A DNA stretch of 64,000 nt. Origin: a virus. Shown here piece after piece: positions 42,365 to 50,539 of the stretch (its first letter is position 1; every line of letters begins with the position of its first letter). The stretch lies in the IMG/VR virus record IMGVR_UViG_3300046837_000396, positions 32,182 through 96,181 of that record; one strand, 5' to 3'. A program made the translations under genes and the position numbers. Below the pieces are notes generated by a model. The model ran no database searches. It was not told the DNA's origin and saw only the letters and a list, made by a program, of their open reading frames with translations.

Positions 42365-42688
42365 CTACTCCTCCAGCTTCTGGAGCTGAACTCCCTGACC
42401 GATGAGGTCCTCGATCCGGTAGTTCGACTCGTCGACGATCTTGCCGGGCTTCAGCATCGTCAGGGAACCGCGGTGCATGATCCGACGTTCTTGAAGGACC
42501 CGGTAGCGGGCGACCGGTACGACGGGCTCATCGGGCTCGCGTTCCTCGCGCGCGGCCCTGACGAGGTCGGGGGGCGCGAGCGGGATCGTTGCCGAGTCGT
42601 GTTCGACGAACGGTGCCCCCGAACTTCCCCCGGGGATCTGGGATTCTGCCTGCTGGGCCTGCTGCGGCTTCGGTGCTGATCTGGCCAT
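42365..42688 (-). CDS. Small structural protein after the capsid gene
   Basis: 107 residues: Gln/Ala/Pro-rich first 30 residues, charged core (DLVRAAREEREPDEPVVPVARYRVLQERRIMHRGSLTMLKPGKIVDE) and acidic end. Follows the capsid terminator and opens the connector transcript. Possible head-stabilising or connector component; family not recognised. Confidence 0.5.
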   Translation of the reverse strand: MARSAPKPQQAQQAESQIPGGSSGAPFVEHDSATIPLAPPDLVRAAREEREPDEPVVPVARYRVLQERRIMHRGSLTMLKPGKIVDESNYRIEDLIGQGVQLQKLEE

Positions 42689-42738
42689 CTCGTCTGTACC
42701 TCCGCGGTTCCTTTACCGCCCCCGCGAAGGGCGGACAA

Positions 42739-42770
42739 GCAAAAGGCCACCCGGCGTAAACCAGGTGGCC
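42739..42770 (-). terminator. Strong rho-independent terminator after the major capsid gene
   Basis: GGCCACC-(12-base loop)-GGTGGCC is a perfect 7-bp stem, followed on the minus strand by four T then GCTT. It begins about 30 bases past the capsid stop. Confidence 0.8.
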
Positions 42771-42799
42771 CTTCGCGGCTTACGGGAAGCGACTAAGCG

Positions 42800-44209
42800 C
42801 TAGCCCAATGCGTGCTCAATCACGACAGCGCGCTTGTAGAGCTCGCTGCCACCCTGCGCGGTGAAGTCGGTCGGGGCCGACCAGCCGGCCGTGATGGACC
42901 AGCTCGAACTGACGAGGTCCTGCATGCGGTTCACGGGAGCCCGGATGATCAGCCGGATACGGTCGGTCGAGATCTGGACGCCGTTGTTCACGATGTCGAA
43001 CTCGCCGATCTTCCCGTTGACGCCCGCTTCGCTCACGTAGGCGGACTCGTCGAGCCCGTGCTCGTAGAGGGCGCCGCGGCCACATACGATCACGCGTCCG
43101 ACCTTTACGCCGCCGTTGTTGACGACTTCGGCGCCGATGTCGGCCGCGTAGAACGCATTCGCCGAAGTTCCGGTCAGGGTCCCGGAGTTCCCCGAGTCAG
43201 GCGACTCGGTGTTCATGTAGAACGAGACGCCCGCGACGGTCCCGATGTACGCCTGCTTGTAGGGGGCGTTCTCGGGCAGCGATTGCTGAAGGCGCTGGTA
43301 GACCGGGTCCTGGAACACTTGAGCGTTCGTCAGGCTCGACAGGTGAGCGTGATAGAACCCGTCCTCGTGGGGCGGCACGTTGCGCTGGCGGAGTTCCGCG
43401 CAGGCATTGATGACGTCCTGAAGCGCGATCGTGTCCGAGCTTGAAAGCGCGTCGACCGAGTCACCACCGCCGCTGCGGAGGATCTTCGGGCGGAGCGCCG
43501 AAAGCACGGGCGAGCGGGTCGCGACGACCGACCCGACGGTCGCGGAGAGCGTCAAGGTACCGGGCCCGAACGGGTCCGTGGGGTCGTCGGGAGCGAAACC
43601 GATCGCGTTGCGGACGATCGGGGTCGCGCCGTTCATGATCGTGATCGAGAGCGGCGAGGAGGGACCGATCGGAACCGGGCGAACCTGAGCGTTCGTCGAA
43701 CCGATGACGGTCGTGAACCCGTTGAGGGCCGCGACCCGGATCGTGGTGTCGCCGGTACCGGTTGCGGCGATCAGGTTCGTCGAGCCTCCCAAGTAGGGCT
43801 TGAAGAACGCGTTGCGGGCCATTCGGTTGACCGACATACCGGCCTGGATGCCGAGTTGGTGAACGTTCCGGCCGAACTGGTCGCCGATCGAAACGGCGCT
43901 GGTCGGCATGTGGGTGTCGATCGAATCGCCGTATTGGTCGATGCGCGCGTACCACTGCTCGTACGTCAGGGCCTGGGGATTGGGGTCGACGCCCGCGACG
44001 AGCGGGGTTGTCTTGGGGCGCAGAAGGCCCGGGCGGGTCTCCAGCTTCTCGGTGCCGAGGTTACCCTCGAAGCGCTGAAACATACCCTCGGCGCGGTACT
44101 GGAGCGCCGGCACAAGACCGTCGTGGAATGCCCTCTCGAGCATCCCCTCTTGGATGAGCGACTGAATGCCCTCCGGGAGGGCAGAGACGATAGAGCCTTG
44201 GATGGCCAT
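42800..44209 (-). CDS. Major capsid protein
   Basis: 469 residues. The sequence resembles N4-gp56-type HK97-fold capsids: 'MAIQGSIVSALPEGIQSLIQEGMLERAFHDGLVPALQYRAEGMFQ'-type N-arm, 'ALTYEQWYARIDQYGDSIDTHMPTSAVSIGDQFGRN' and a C-terminal 'IIRAPVNRMQDLVSSSWSITAGWSA' region. It follows the scaffold gene and lies between two terminators, consistent with a highly expressed single-gene transcript. No capsid-like protease was seen, so maturation cleavage is uncertain. Confidence 0.8.
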   Translation of the reverse strand: MAIQGSIVSALPEGIQSLIQEGMLERAFHDGLVPALQYRAEGMFQRFEGNLGTEKLETRPGLLRPKTTPLVAGVDPNPQALTYEQWYARIDQYGDSIDTHMPTSAVSIGDQFGRNVHQLGIQAGMSVNRMARNAFFKPYLGGSTNLIAATGTGDTTIRVAALNGFTTVIGSTNAQVRPVPIGPSSPLSITIMNGATPIVRNAIGFAPDDPTDPFGPGTLTLSATVGSVVATRSPVLSALRPKILRSGGGDSVDALSSSDTIALQDVINACAELRQRNVPPHEDGFYHAHLSSLTNAQVFQDPVYQRLQQSLPENAPYKQAYIGTVAGVSFYMNTESPDSGNSGTLTGTSANAFYAADIGAEVVNNGGVKVGRVIVCGRGALYEHGLDESAYVSEAGVNGKIGEFDIVNNGVQISTDRIRLIIRAPVNRMQDLVSSSWSITAGWSAPTDFTAQGGSELYKRAVVIEHALG

Positions 44210-44379
44210 TGGGATGGATCTTTCGGGTGGGGGTTCTGGTAGCCTTCGCTACTGGGCCTCTGCCACTCCTCCCGGGACCGACCGTTAACCGCCGTCGTGC
44301 GCGTATTGGGGGACTGGGTCTGCCTGTTCGCGTCTGGACACCGGAACCGTGGCATTCGTCCCGAGCCCGCGCAAGCCGC
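44210..44379 (-). promoter_or_regulatory. Leader between scaffold terminator and capsid gene
   Basis: 170 bases with no gene. A promoter for the capsid transcript should lie here, but I see no convincing -35/-10 pair, so phage-specific recognition (for example by the sigma-like protein) is possible. The ribosome-binding site before the capsid ATG is weak. Confidence 0.35.
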
Positions 44380-44424
44380 CCCCAAAAGCAGAAGGGGCAA
44401 ACGACCTCTCGATCGCTTGCCCCT
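44380..44424 (-). terminator. Rho-independent terminator after the scaffold gene
   Basis: On the minus strand AGGGGCAAGCGA pairs with TCGTTTGCCCCT (12 bp with one G-T) around a loop of 8 bases, followed by TCTGCTTTT. It lies about 22 bases past the scaffold stop and insulates the capsid gene. Confidence 0.75.
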
Positions 44425-44445
44425 CCGGGGATCAGGACGTCCTCG

Positions 44446-45300
44446 TTACCAGGACATACCGCGCGCCCGCTTGTACTCGGCGAGCTCGGTGCTGTTCATC
44501 GAGTTCGGCTGACCGGGCCGCGGGGTCTTACCGCCGAACTTCCCCATGTCGAGAGAAGACGTTGCGGTCTTGCGGTCCTTCGGTTTCGTATCGAGCGGCA
44601 CCTTCGGTTTCTTGGCCGCCTCGGCCGTCTCGCGCTTCTTCTTGTCGTCGTCGGTCTCGGTCGAATCGGCCCCGCGCGCAATCTTCGGGTGCTTCTCCGC
44701 GTACTGCCGGAACCAGGTCGAAACATCTTCTTCGTCCATCGCCCTGACCTTCGAGCTTGAGAGCCCCCGGACGTGGCGACGGAATCGGTCGAGCGCGACA
44801 TCGACGTAGTCTTCCTCGAACAGCTTCGCGGCGATCTTCGTCAGGACCTGCTCCTGGCGATCGGCCAACATCCCCTCTTCCTTCTCGGAATTGAGGCGCT
44901 CGAGTTCCGCGATCCGGTCCTCCTTCTTCTTGAGGTCCTCCTTGAGTCGCGTCTCCTCGTCGAGCTTCGCCCGGCGCTCTTCATCCGCCTTTGCGTCGGC
45001 GGCTTCTTTCGCCTTCTTGAGCGACTGGGCTTCCTTGCGCTCTTCGGCGATCTTGTCGAGATCGCTCGTTCCGAAGATCCGGCGGAGTTCCTTCGCCGAC
45101 ATCTGGGCGACCCGCTTGAGGAACTGGGCCTGCGGGATCTTGTAGACGCCGTCGTCATCCGGGACGAGATCGTCGTCGTCACCCTTCGCGGCTTTCGGCG
45201 GATCTTTCGGCTTCTCTTCGGAAGCCTTCGGGGGATCCTTCGGTTTCTCTTCGAGCGTCTTCTCGACCGGTTTCTCAACCGGCTTTTCTTCTTCAGCCAT
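44446..45300 (-). CDS. Capsid scaffold protein
   Basis: 284 residues from MAEEEKPVEK (ribosome-binding site GGAGGAA). Repeated Lys/Glu/Pro units (EKPKDPPKA twice) lead into a long coiled coil (KIAEERKEAQSLKKAKEAADAKADEERRAKLDEE), ending with a basic tail. This acidic, coiled-coil, low-complexity pattern just upstream of the capsid gene is diagnostic of a scaffold that templates procapsid assembly. No protease domain is present. Confidence 0.85.
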   Translation of the reverse strand: MAEEEKPVEKPVEKTLEEKPKDPPKASEEKPKDPPKAAKGDDDDLVPDDDGVYKIPQAQFLKRVAQMSAKELRRIFGTSDLDKIAEERKEAQSLKKAKEAADAKADEERRAKLDEETRLKEDLKKKEDRIAELERLNSEKEEGMLADRQEQVLTKIAAKLFEEDYVDVALDRFRRHVRGLSSSKVRAMDEEDVSTWFRQYAEKHPKIARGADSTETDDDKKKRETAEAAKKPKVPLDTKPKDRKTATSSLDMGKFGGKTPRPGQPNSMNSTELAEYKRARGMSW

Positions 45301-45366
45301 TGATTCCTCCACGGGGTCAGGGGTCGTTTATCCCCCGACCCCGCGGGGCGAACACGCGAGACCCTC

Positions 45367-46047
45367 TCAGGTCAGGACGCCTTCGGAAGCCTTCAGGAGC
45401 GTATCGAGGTTCGTACCGGGCACGAGACCGAGCGTGATGGTCGCTTGCGTGACGGCATCGGCGGAAACGAACTGAACCGTGTCCTTCGCGAGGTTGAGGT
45501 TGCACTGAAGGGTCGTGCTGGAGCGCGAACCCGGCGCAATCACTTTGCCCTCACCCGTCACGGTCCCGACCGTCAGAACGGCCCGGAGCAACATCACGGC
45601 GCCGATCGCGGTCACGGATGTCGGGAGTGCAATATCACTCGTCACGACCGGGAGCGTGAGCGTTACGGTATCCATGACGGCCGGCAAGTAGTCGACGTCG
45701 ACGCGAGTCCAGGCGTCAGCGGACGCGAACGTCAGGTCGCCGGCGGCCGAGATGTTGATGTGACCGGCGGCGGTGGCGCTCGTCATCGGGGGAGTGTCGA
45801 TCACCAACTCGGCAGGAGTGCCGGAACCCGCGACCGCGACCGCTCGATGAATCCGACACGCCTTCGCGTCGTTCGGGAGCTTGAGCGTGTGGGTCGAGGC
45901 AATCTGGTCGAGCGGCACGGGCGCGCTGGGGGCCTGCTTGTAGAGGTGAACCGAGAGGGACCGCAGGACGTCGCCGAGTTTTGCGGTGCGGAACTCGTCA
46001 GCGAGATGGTTCGGGTTGGCTCGGTTGAAAGCGTCCTTCAGGCTCAT
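45367..46047 (-). CDS. Structural protein, decoration-like
   Basis: 226 residues, beta-rich and Thr/Ala/Val-dominated: 'LYKQAPSAPVPLDQIASTHTLKLPNDAKACRIHRAVAVAGSGTPAELVIDTPP'. It resembles capsid-decoration or head-fibre type proteins in composition and lies in the head module. The preceding 60 bases contain a GC hairpin without T tract. Confidence 0.5.
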   Translation of the reverse strand: MSLKDAFNRANPNHLADEFRTAKLGDVLRSLSVHLYKQAPSAPVPLDQIASTHTLKLPNDAKACRIHRAVAVAGSGTPAELVIDTPPMTSATAAGHINISAAGDLTFASADAWTRVDVDYLPAVMDTVTLTLPVVTSDIALPTSVTAIGAVMLLRAVLTVGTVTGEGKVIAPGSRSSTTLQCNLNLAKDTVQFVSADAVTQATITLGLVPGTNLDTLLKASEGVLT

Positions 46048-46084
46048 TGGGCATTCTCCTCGGGGTGGGCCCCCAGAACGTGAT

Positions 46085-46504
46085 TCACTGCGGTCCGGCG
46101 ATCAAGTAAACGATCTTGCCGTTCCCCTTGGCCTCGAGGCCCTTCAGGTAGCCGTTCGAGGGGAATTCGAACATCTGCGTGCCGTCGATCGGAAGGATCG
46201 ACACGATATCGGATCCGCCCCCCGGGTCCTGTAGCGTGAGCCGGATCTGAAACCCCGACCCGCCCGCGACCCTCACGTACAGGAGCGTCCCCTGCTGAAC
46301 CGTATCGGTCGGGCCGACCCCCGAGAGGGTTGCGAACGATCCGGCGCTCGCGAGGTTCCGCTCGAGGGTTCCGGTTGAGGCGTTGACGAGCTTCTTTTGC
46401 GGGGCGAGCGAAAGCGGTTCCGTATGGGTCCCGGACGGGAACGACGAGTCAGAGACCACGTCGGGTCCGACCGAGAGACTGCCGTCCAGGACCGCGATCG
46501 ACAC
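46085..46504 (-). CDS. Small beta-rich head protein
   Basis: 139 residues: Ser/Gly/Thr-rich with 'LSVGPDVVSDSSFPSGTHTEPLSLAPQKKLVNASTGTLERNLASAG' and 'GSGFQIRLTLQDPGGGSDIVSILPIDGTQMFEFPSNGYLKGLEAKGNGKIVYLIAGPQ', a beta-sandwich-like pattern. Possible decoration or head-stabilising protein; family not recognised. Confidence 0.5.
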   Translation of the reverse strand: MSIAVLDGSLSVGPDVVSDSSFPSGTHTEPLSLAPQKKLVNASTGTLERNLASAGSFATLSGVGPTDTVQQGTLLYVRVAGGSGFQIRLTLQDPGGGSDIVSILPIDGTQMFEFPSNGYLKGLEAKGNGKIVYLIAGPQ

Positions 46505-46507
46505 GGG

Positions 46508-46867
46508 TTACTTCCCGAGCCTGTACGATTTGCGGGGATTCCCCATCGAGCCAGCACCGCGCTCGGGGGACGCCGGCGCGTCGAGTTTTTTCAGGAGCTC
46601 GCCGGAGGGTGACGTTTCGGTATTGAGGTCGGACGACTCACCCTGGGGTTGCTTCTTCTGCTCACCCTTCGTGAAGTCGCGGCCCTCGCCGGTCTTCATA
46701 CCGCCCGGATTGCGGGTGAAGTCGTTGCCGGCGCCGGTCTTGACGCCGCCCGGGTTTTTGACGAAGTCGTTTCCACCGGTCGTCGGGCCGGTCGCGGTCG
46801 AGGCTCCCTTGCCGTTTCCGAAGGGGCTCTCTTTACCGGTACCGGGATATTTGCCGTCAGCGTTCAT
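46508..46867 (-). CDS. Low-complexity repeat protein with KSYRL tail
   Basis: 119 residues, dominated by a roughly 14-residue repeat (NDFVKNPGGVKTGAG, NDFTRNPGGMKTGEG, RDFTKGEQKK). The C-terminus ends NPRKSYRLGK, nearly the same as the KKSYRLRG end of the next gene downstream. Function unknown; the shared tail suggests a common binding or packaging tag within the head. Confidence 0.6.
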   Translation of the reverse strand: MNADGKYPGTGKESPFGNGKGASTATGPTTGGNDFVKNPGGVKTGAGNDFTRNPGGMKTGEGRDFTKGEQKKQPQGESSDLNTETSPSGELLKKLDAPASPERGAGSMGNPRKSYRLGK

Positions 46868-46910
46868 CTGTCACCTCGCAGGCCAATCATGGATGGGGGC
46901 GCGGAGTGGT

Positions 46911-47156
46911 TCAACCACGCAACCGATAAGACTTCTTGGGGGCTTCTTTCGCGGGAGGCTTGAGCGGGGTCTCGCCGTCGGGGCCGGGGTCACGTTTCAC
47001 CTCGCCGGGCGGATACCCCGGGTAGACCTTGGTTGGAGCAACGGCGGCCGGTGGGTCGGGCATCTTGCCGGGTGCCGGTTTCCCGCTGAGCGAGTACTGC
47101 CCCGTGTGGTCCCGTAGTCCGGTTGCGTCTCTCAGCTTGTAAGGTTTCGTCGCCAT
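46911..47156 (-). CDS. Small protein with N-terminal YKLR and C-terminal KSYRL motifs
   Basis: 81 residues from MATKPYKLRDATG; the start has GGAGG upstream, and the 20-bp palindrome abuts that site. Pro/Lys-rich linker, then C-terminus KKSYRLRG. The same KSYRL end occurs in the neighbouring gene. Located in the head gene block between repeat proteins and MuF. Confidence 0.6.
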   Translation of the reverse strand: MATKPYKLRDATGLRDHTGQYSLSGKPAPGKMPDPPAAVAPTKVYPGYPPGEVKRDPGPDGETPLKPPAKEAPKKSYRLRG

Positions 47157-47166
47157 CCTGGCCTCC

Positions 47167-47186
47167 ACCGCGCCGCGCGGCGCGGT
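47167..47186. repeat. Dispersed 20-bp palindrome, copy 7 (exact)
   Basis: Exact copy in the intergenic region, 10 bases upstream of the start at 47156. The ribosome-binding GGAGG follows it immediately. Confidence 0.95.
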
Positions 47187-47226
47187 CCCGTAGCTTCGCG
47201 CCCCCAGGGGAGCGGTGCAAGGGGCG

Positions 47227-48246
47227 CTACTTTCCGAACTTCTCGAGCGGGATCGTCGTCATCTTGGGCCGCGGCGGTACGGGGCCCTTCCGGCCCTCCG
47301 CGCGCCAGCGCGCGCTTACCTGCTCGGCCGGACGCCACGCGAGCGTCGCGGGGATCGGCCACGAAACCCGGTGCGGGATGACGGTCTCGCGATCGTTCGG
47401 TCGATTCGGTGGGTGTTGGTAAAGCCCGAGGTACCAACCGAACGGTTCCTGCATTCGACGGATCTGGCCATGAACCTGGTAGGAGTCCCACGAGGTGCGG
47501 TCGTCGAACACCGCGCACAGGATCTTCGTCATATCGCCAAGCTGCTTGTCCGCCTCCTGCATCCCCTCGTGCGCGGCAGCGTTGTACGCGTACATCGACT
47601 CAGTGCGAACGATCCGTTCCGCCCAGTGTTTCGGAGCCCCCTGGAGGAAAGGCGAGTTTTCGACGAGGTCCTGCCGGACTTCCGCCCATGACTTGCGGGC
47701 CACGAGCCCGACCTGAAGCGACTCCTCGAACTGCCCCACCACCTCTTCGCCGTACCGGTCCAGGATCCCCTTCTTGGCCGGATGCTCAGGCGTCTCATCG
47801 CCGGTCGACATCAGCCGGCGCAGCATCGACGAATCGGTCCCGGAATAGGCACGGTCGAGGATCGCGGCTTCCTTCAGCGCGAGCGGTCGCGCCCCAACCC
47901 CCCTGAATGCCTTCTCGGCGCGTCCGAGGTAGTCGACGAGGTTACCGACGGACCGGTCGACCGCGTCGTGCCCTTGGTCGACCACGAGCCGCCCCAGGCC
48001 CTTCTGGAGTCCCTTCGAGACATCCCGGACCTGCCGGAGCGTCGCCTGAAGTTGCTCGTGTGTGAACGACCCCTGACCGGGCCCTCCACCGGCACGCGTC
48101 GACGCTGCGATCCGTTTCGTCAGGTCGGCCGCGGCCCGGTCGAGGAGCTTCTGAAGTCGTTTCTGCCCGACCCGGCTCGAAAGGTCGATCGCCTCGGCGC
48201 GGTTGCGCTTAACGACGTCGAGTAGGGCCTCGTCCCGCTTGGCCAT
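47227..48246 (-). CDS. MuF-like head morphogenesis protein
   Basis: 339 residues: basic helical N-terminus, coiled middle (LKEAAILDRAYSGTDSSMLRRLM), then 'WAERIVRTESMYAYNAAAHEGMQEADKQLGDMTKILCAVFDDRTSWDSYQVHGQI', matching the MuF/SPP1-gp7 signature with the conserved RTE.....N and D.R-type cluster. The C-terminal end is basic. Located after the portal, as usual. Usually a minor head protein injected or required for assembly. Confidence 0.85.
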   Translation of the reverse strand: MAKRDEALLDVVKRNRAEAIDLSSRVGQKRLQKLLDRAAADLTKRIAASTRAGGGPGQGSFTHEQLQATLRQVRDVSKGLQKGLGRLVVDQGHDAVDRSVGNLVDYLGRAEKAFRGVGARPLALKEAAILDRAYSGTDSSMLRRLMSTGDETPEHPAKKGILDRYGEEVVGQFEESLQVGLVARKSWAEVRQDLVENSPFLQGAPKHWAERIVRTESMYAYNAAAHEGMQEADKQLGDMTKILCAVFDDRTSWDSYQVHGQIRRMQEPFGWYLGLYQHPPNRPNDRETVIPHRVSWPIPATLAWRPAEQVSARWRAEGRKGPVPPRPKMTTIPLEKFGK

Positions 48247-48409
48247 TACGGATCCTCTCGAGTCGGCGGGTCGCGGCCCAGCAGAGGTCGCACAGACAGG
48301 TCTTCAGGACCCCGCTCTGGCACCGGCGTGCCGCGTGGTCGGAGATTAACCGGATGAGCCTGTCGATCTCGATCTGCTCGGGAGCAGGCGGTTGAACGCG
48401 GCGACGCAT
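48209..48409 (-). CDS. Small cysteine-containing protein after the portal
   Basis: 66 residues, with the core 'RLIRLISDHAARRCQSGVLKTCLCDLCWAATRRLERIRNG' holding four cysteines (one zinc site possible). Overlaps the MuF-like start by 38 bases. Function unknown. Confidence 0.55.
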   Translation of the reverse strand: MRRRVQPPAPEQIEIDRLIRLISDHAARRCQSGVLKTCLCDLCWAATRRLERIRNGQAGRGPTRRR

Positions 48410-48434
48410 TCACGATCGTGAACACGCGGCGCCT

Positions 48435-50261
48435 CTACTTCAAACCGGGTGGCTTCGGAGCTTTCGGTGCGAACGGATTCGGCGGCCTTTTGGGCATCCC
48501 GGGTTTCGGCTCGGGTTCGCTCTCGTCGTCCTCGTCGTCATCTTCCCCGGGAGCGTCGTCTTTCCCAACCGGGCCACCCGCGGGCGGGAACATCGTGGCC
48601 TGCCGGACCTGGTCTTCTTGGTTCGACTTCTGAACCTTCCCCCACTCCTCGGCGGGGTCGCGGTTGAAGATCGTCGCGGCTTCCTCGACCGCCGTTTGCT
48701 GCGACAGAACCGCTTTGCCGCCCGACGCGAGCTGGACTGCCTGTACGGCCTGGTTCTTGTCCTGGGCCGTCAGCGGGAACCATTCGCCCCACCCGAGGTC
48801 GATCCGCTCGCCTTTGCCCGGAACCCGTTCGACTTCTTCGAACATCGGGATATCGGGTTCGGGTTCTTCTGACTTCGGTTCCGGGATCCCGTCTGGTCCG
48901 ATCTTCGGGGGGTCCGGGGGAGGCTTCGGAACCGGCACCATCTTGGGCGGCAGATCGATCGATTCGACTGCTTCGACCGAATTGGATTCAGCCTCAGAAG
49001 ATTCGCTTTCTGATTCCGACTTCGGGTCGGCCGGAACCTGAATCGTGACGGGTCGGCCGTTACGCTCGCGCGCGACCCGGAGCTGCTGCTCGATGAGCAG
49101 CTTGATCCCGGCCCCATAGAGCTCTCGGTGAACGGCTGCCTTCCCGAGCATCGGAGCGTAGATCGCTTTGATCGCGACCGAGCTCGTACCGGCCGCCGCG
49201 ACCTGATCGGGGTCCGGGATCACGCACTGGCAGGCCTCGAGGATCGACGCGCGCGCGTCCGCCTTCGCGGCGAGTCCGGCCGTGACGCCCGAGCCAGCAA
49301 TCTCGAGGTAGTGGGCATCGCCGTTCTCGCCGACCGTCAGGGCGTTGTCCGACCCCTTCTTGATCCCGGTCCGGCCCGCGACGATCGCGTTCATCTTCAG
49401 GACCACGGTTGGGTCGAGGTTGAGGATCGTGCCGCGCGAGATGACGGAGTTCAGGAGGTCGAGCGAGTCCATCGCGTCGTACTGCCCGTGGTAGTCCGGA
49501 ACCCCCTCGGGGTCGCTCGACGGCTGATTTTGAATCCAAACAAACGGGCAGAACCCGAACCCGTGTTGGACTTTACCTTGGGGATCCTCGATCCACATCG
49601 GCTCGACGCCCGGTTTGAAAGGCGCCGGCAAGAACGACACCGTCGCGTCCGGGGTCCAGTCCTGACGCTGCCAGTAGTAGTTCCGAACGATACGCTTCTT
49701 CAGAGCGTCGTACTCGTCTTCGTGCGTGATGGTGAACTCCGAGACGTGCGCGACGATCTGCTTCTTCCGGTCTTCCCACTCGTGCACGTAAAGGTTCCGG
49801 ACGTTGTGGACCTCGACCCGCGGCTTACCGCGGTCGAACGCCCACGAGATTCCGACGGACCCGGTGGCGCCCCCGAGGTTTCGGGCCTGCACCATCGCGA
49901 CCCTCAGGCCCTCTTCTTTCGCGAGCGCTTCCGCGTAATCTTGCGTGTCGGGGTCGCCCGAGCAGAGAAGTCGGGGCCAGCGGTCTTCCCCGAACAGCAT
50001 GTTGGTGAAGGCTTCGACGATCGTTTTGCCGATCCGGATCGGCGCCGACGGCCGACGCTGACGAAGCGGGATGTAGAAGCTCGCGACCTCGGCCGTGATG
50101 AGCGGCTGCATGGCCTCCGAGCCGCGGCGCTGAATTCGGCCGTCGAAGTCGTACTGCTTGTAATCGTGTTGGGTGCAGTCGAAGTACTGGAGCATCCTGG
50201 TGAGCTCGAAGTACCGCTCGCTCTTGATGATCGCGGATGCTTTAAAGTCGTCGTCCGCCAT
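48435..50261 (-). CDS. Portal protein
   Basis: 608 residues from MADDDFKASAI, overlapping the upstream stop by 4 bases. Portal-typical segments: 'LITAEVASFYIPLRQRRPSAPIRIGKTIVEAFTNMLFGEDRWP', 'GSVGISWAFDRGKPRVEVHNVRNLYV', 'DSLDLLNSVISRGTILNLDPTVVLKMN', 'LYGAGIKLLIEQQLRVARER'. The C-terminal 200 residues are acidic Ser/Glu and Pro repeats followed by a basic end. It forms the dodecameric DNA entry ring. Confidence 0.85.
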   Translation of the reverse strand: MADDDFKASAIIKSERYFELTRMLQYFDCTQHDYKQYDFDGRIQRRGSEAMQPLITAEVASFYIPLRQRRPSAPIRIGKTIVEAFTNMLFGEDRWPRLLCSGDPDTQDYAEALAKEEGLRVAMVQARNLGGATGSVGISWAFDRGKPRVEVHNVRNLYVHEWEDRKKQIVAHVSEFTITHEDEYDALKKRIVRNYYWQRQDWTPDATVSFLPAPFKPGVEPMWIEDPQGKVQHGFGFCPFVWIQNQPSSDPEGVPDYHGQYDAMDSLDLLNSVISRGTILNLDPTVVLKMNAIVAGRTGIKKGSDNALTVGENGDAHYLEIAGSGVTAGLAAKADARASILEACQCVIPDPDQVAAAGTSSVAIKAIYAPMLGKAAVHRELYGAGIKLLIEQQLRVARERNGRPVTIQVPADPKSESESESSEAESNSVEAVESIDLPPKMVPVPKPPPDPPKIGPDGIPEPKSEEPEPDIPMFEEVERVPGKGERIDLGWGEWFPLTAQDKNQAVQAVQLASGGKAVLSQQTAVEEAATIFNRDPAEEWGKVQKSNQEDQVRQATMFPPAGGPVGKDDAPGEDDDEDDESEPEPKPGMPKRPPNPFAPKAPKPPGLK

Positions 50262-50539
50262 CACCGGGCCCTCGCGCGGGCGGCCGCGGAGCCCGCGAGC
50301 GGCGCGGCAGCGGCCGGCATCGGACGCGCGCGTTCGGCTCGTCCTTCTTCGATCATTCGCTCGGCTTCTGCCGAGAGCGATACGCCGAGGATCTCGTCCG
50401 GCTCCTCGACCGCGCCGCGCGGCGCGGTACCGGCCCGGTCGAGCGCCGGCGACAACCGGCACCCAACCTCGAGGAGCGCGAGACCGGCCCCGTACAGGGC
50501 GAGTCCCGCGACGTCGCCGACGAGCGTCCTGAACCTCAT
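50261..50539 (-). CDS. Small membrane-associated protein carrying a palindrome copy
   Basis: 92 residues from MRFRTLVGDVAGLAL. Residues 8-24 are hydrophobic (GDVAGLALYGAGLALLEVG), one membrane segment. The Pro/Ala linker contains the 20-bp palindrome translated TAPRGAV. It overlaps the portal start as ATGA. Function unknown. Confidence 0.5.
   Translation of the reverse strand: MRFRTLVGDVAGLALYGAGLALLEVGCRLSPALDRAGTAPRGAVEEPDEILGVSLSAEAERMIEEGRAERARPMPAAAAPLAGSAAARARAR
50409..50428. repeat. Dispersed 20-bp palindrome, copy 8 (exact)
   Basis: Exact copy inside the small membrane-associated gene, translated TAPRGAV. Same frame as copies 1 and 2. Confidence 0.95.

Noticed and set aside
45303-45366. 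GC hairpin between scaffold and the next upstream gene as a terminator
   Set aside because: Stem GGGGTCG/CGACCCC is present but no T tract follows on the minus strand.
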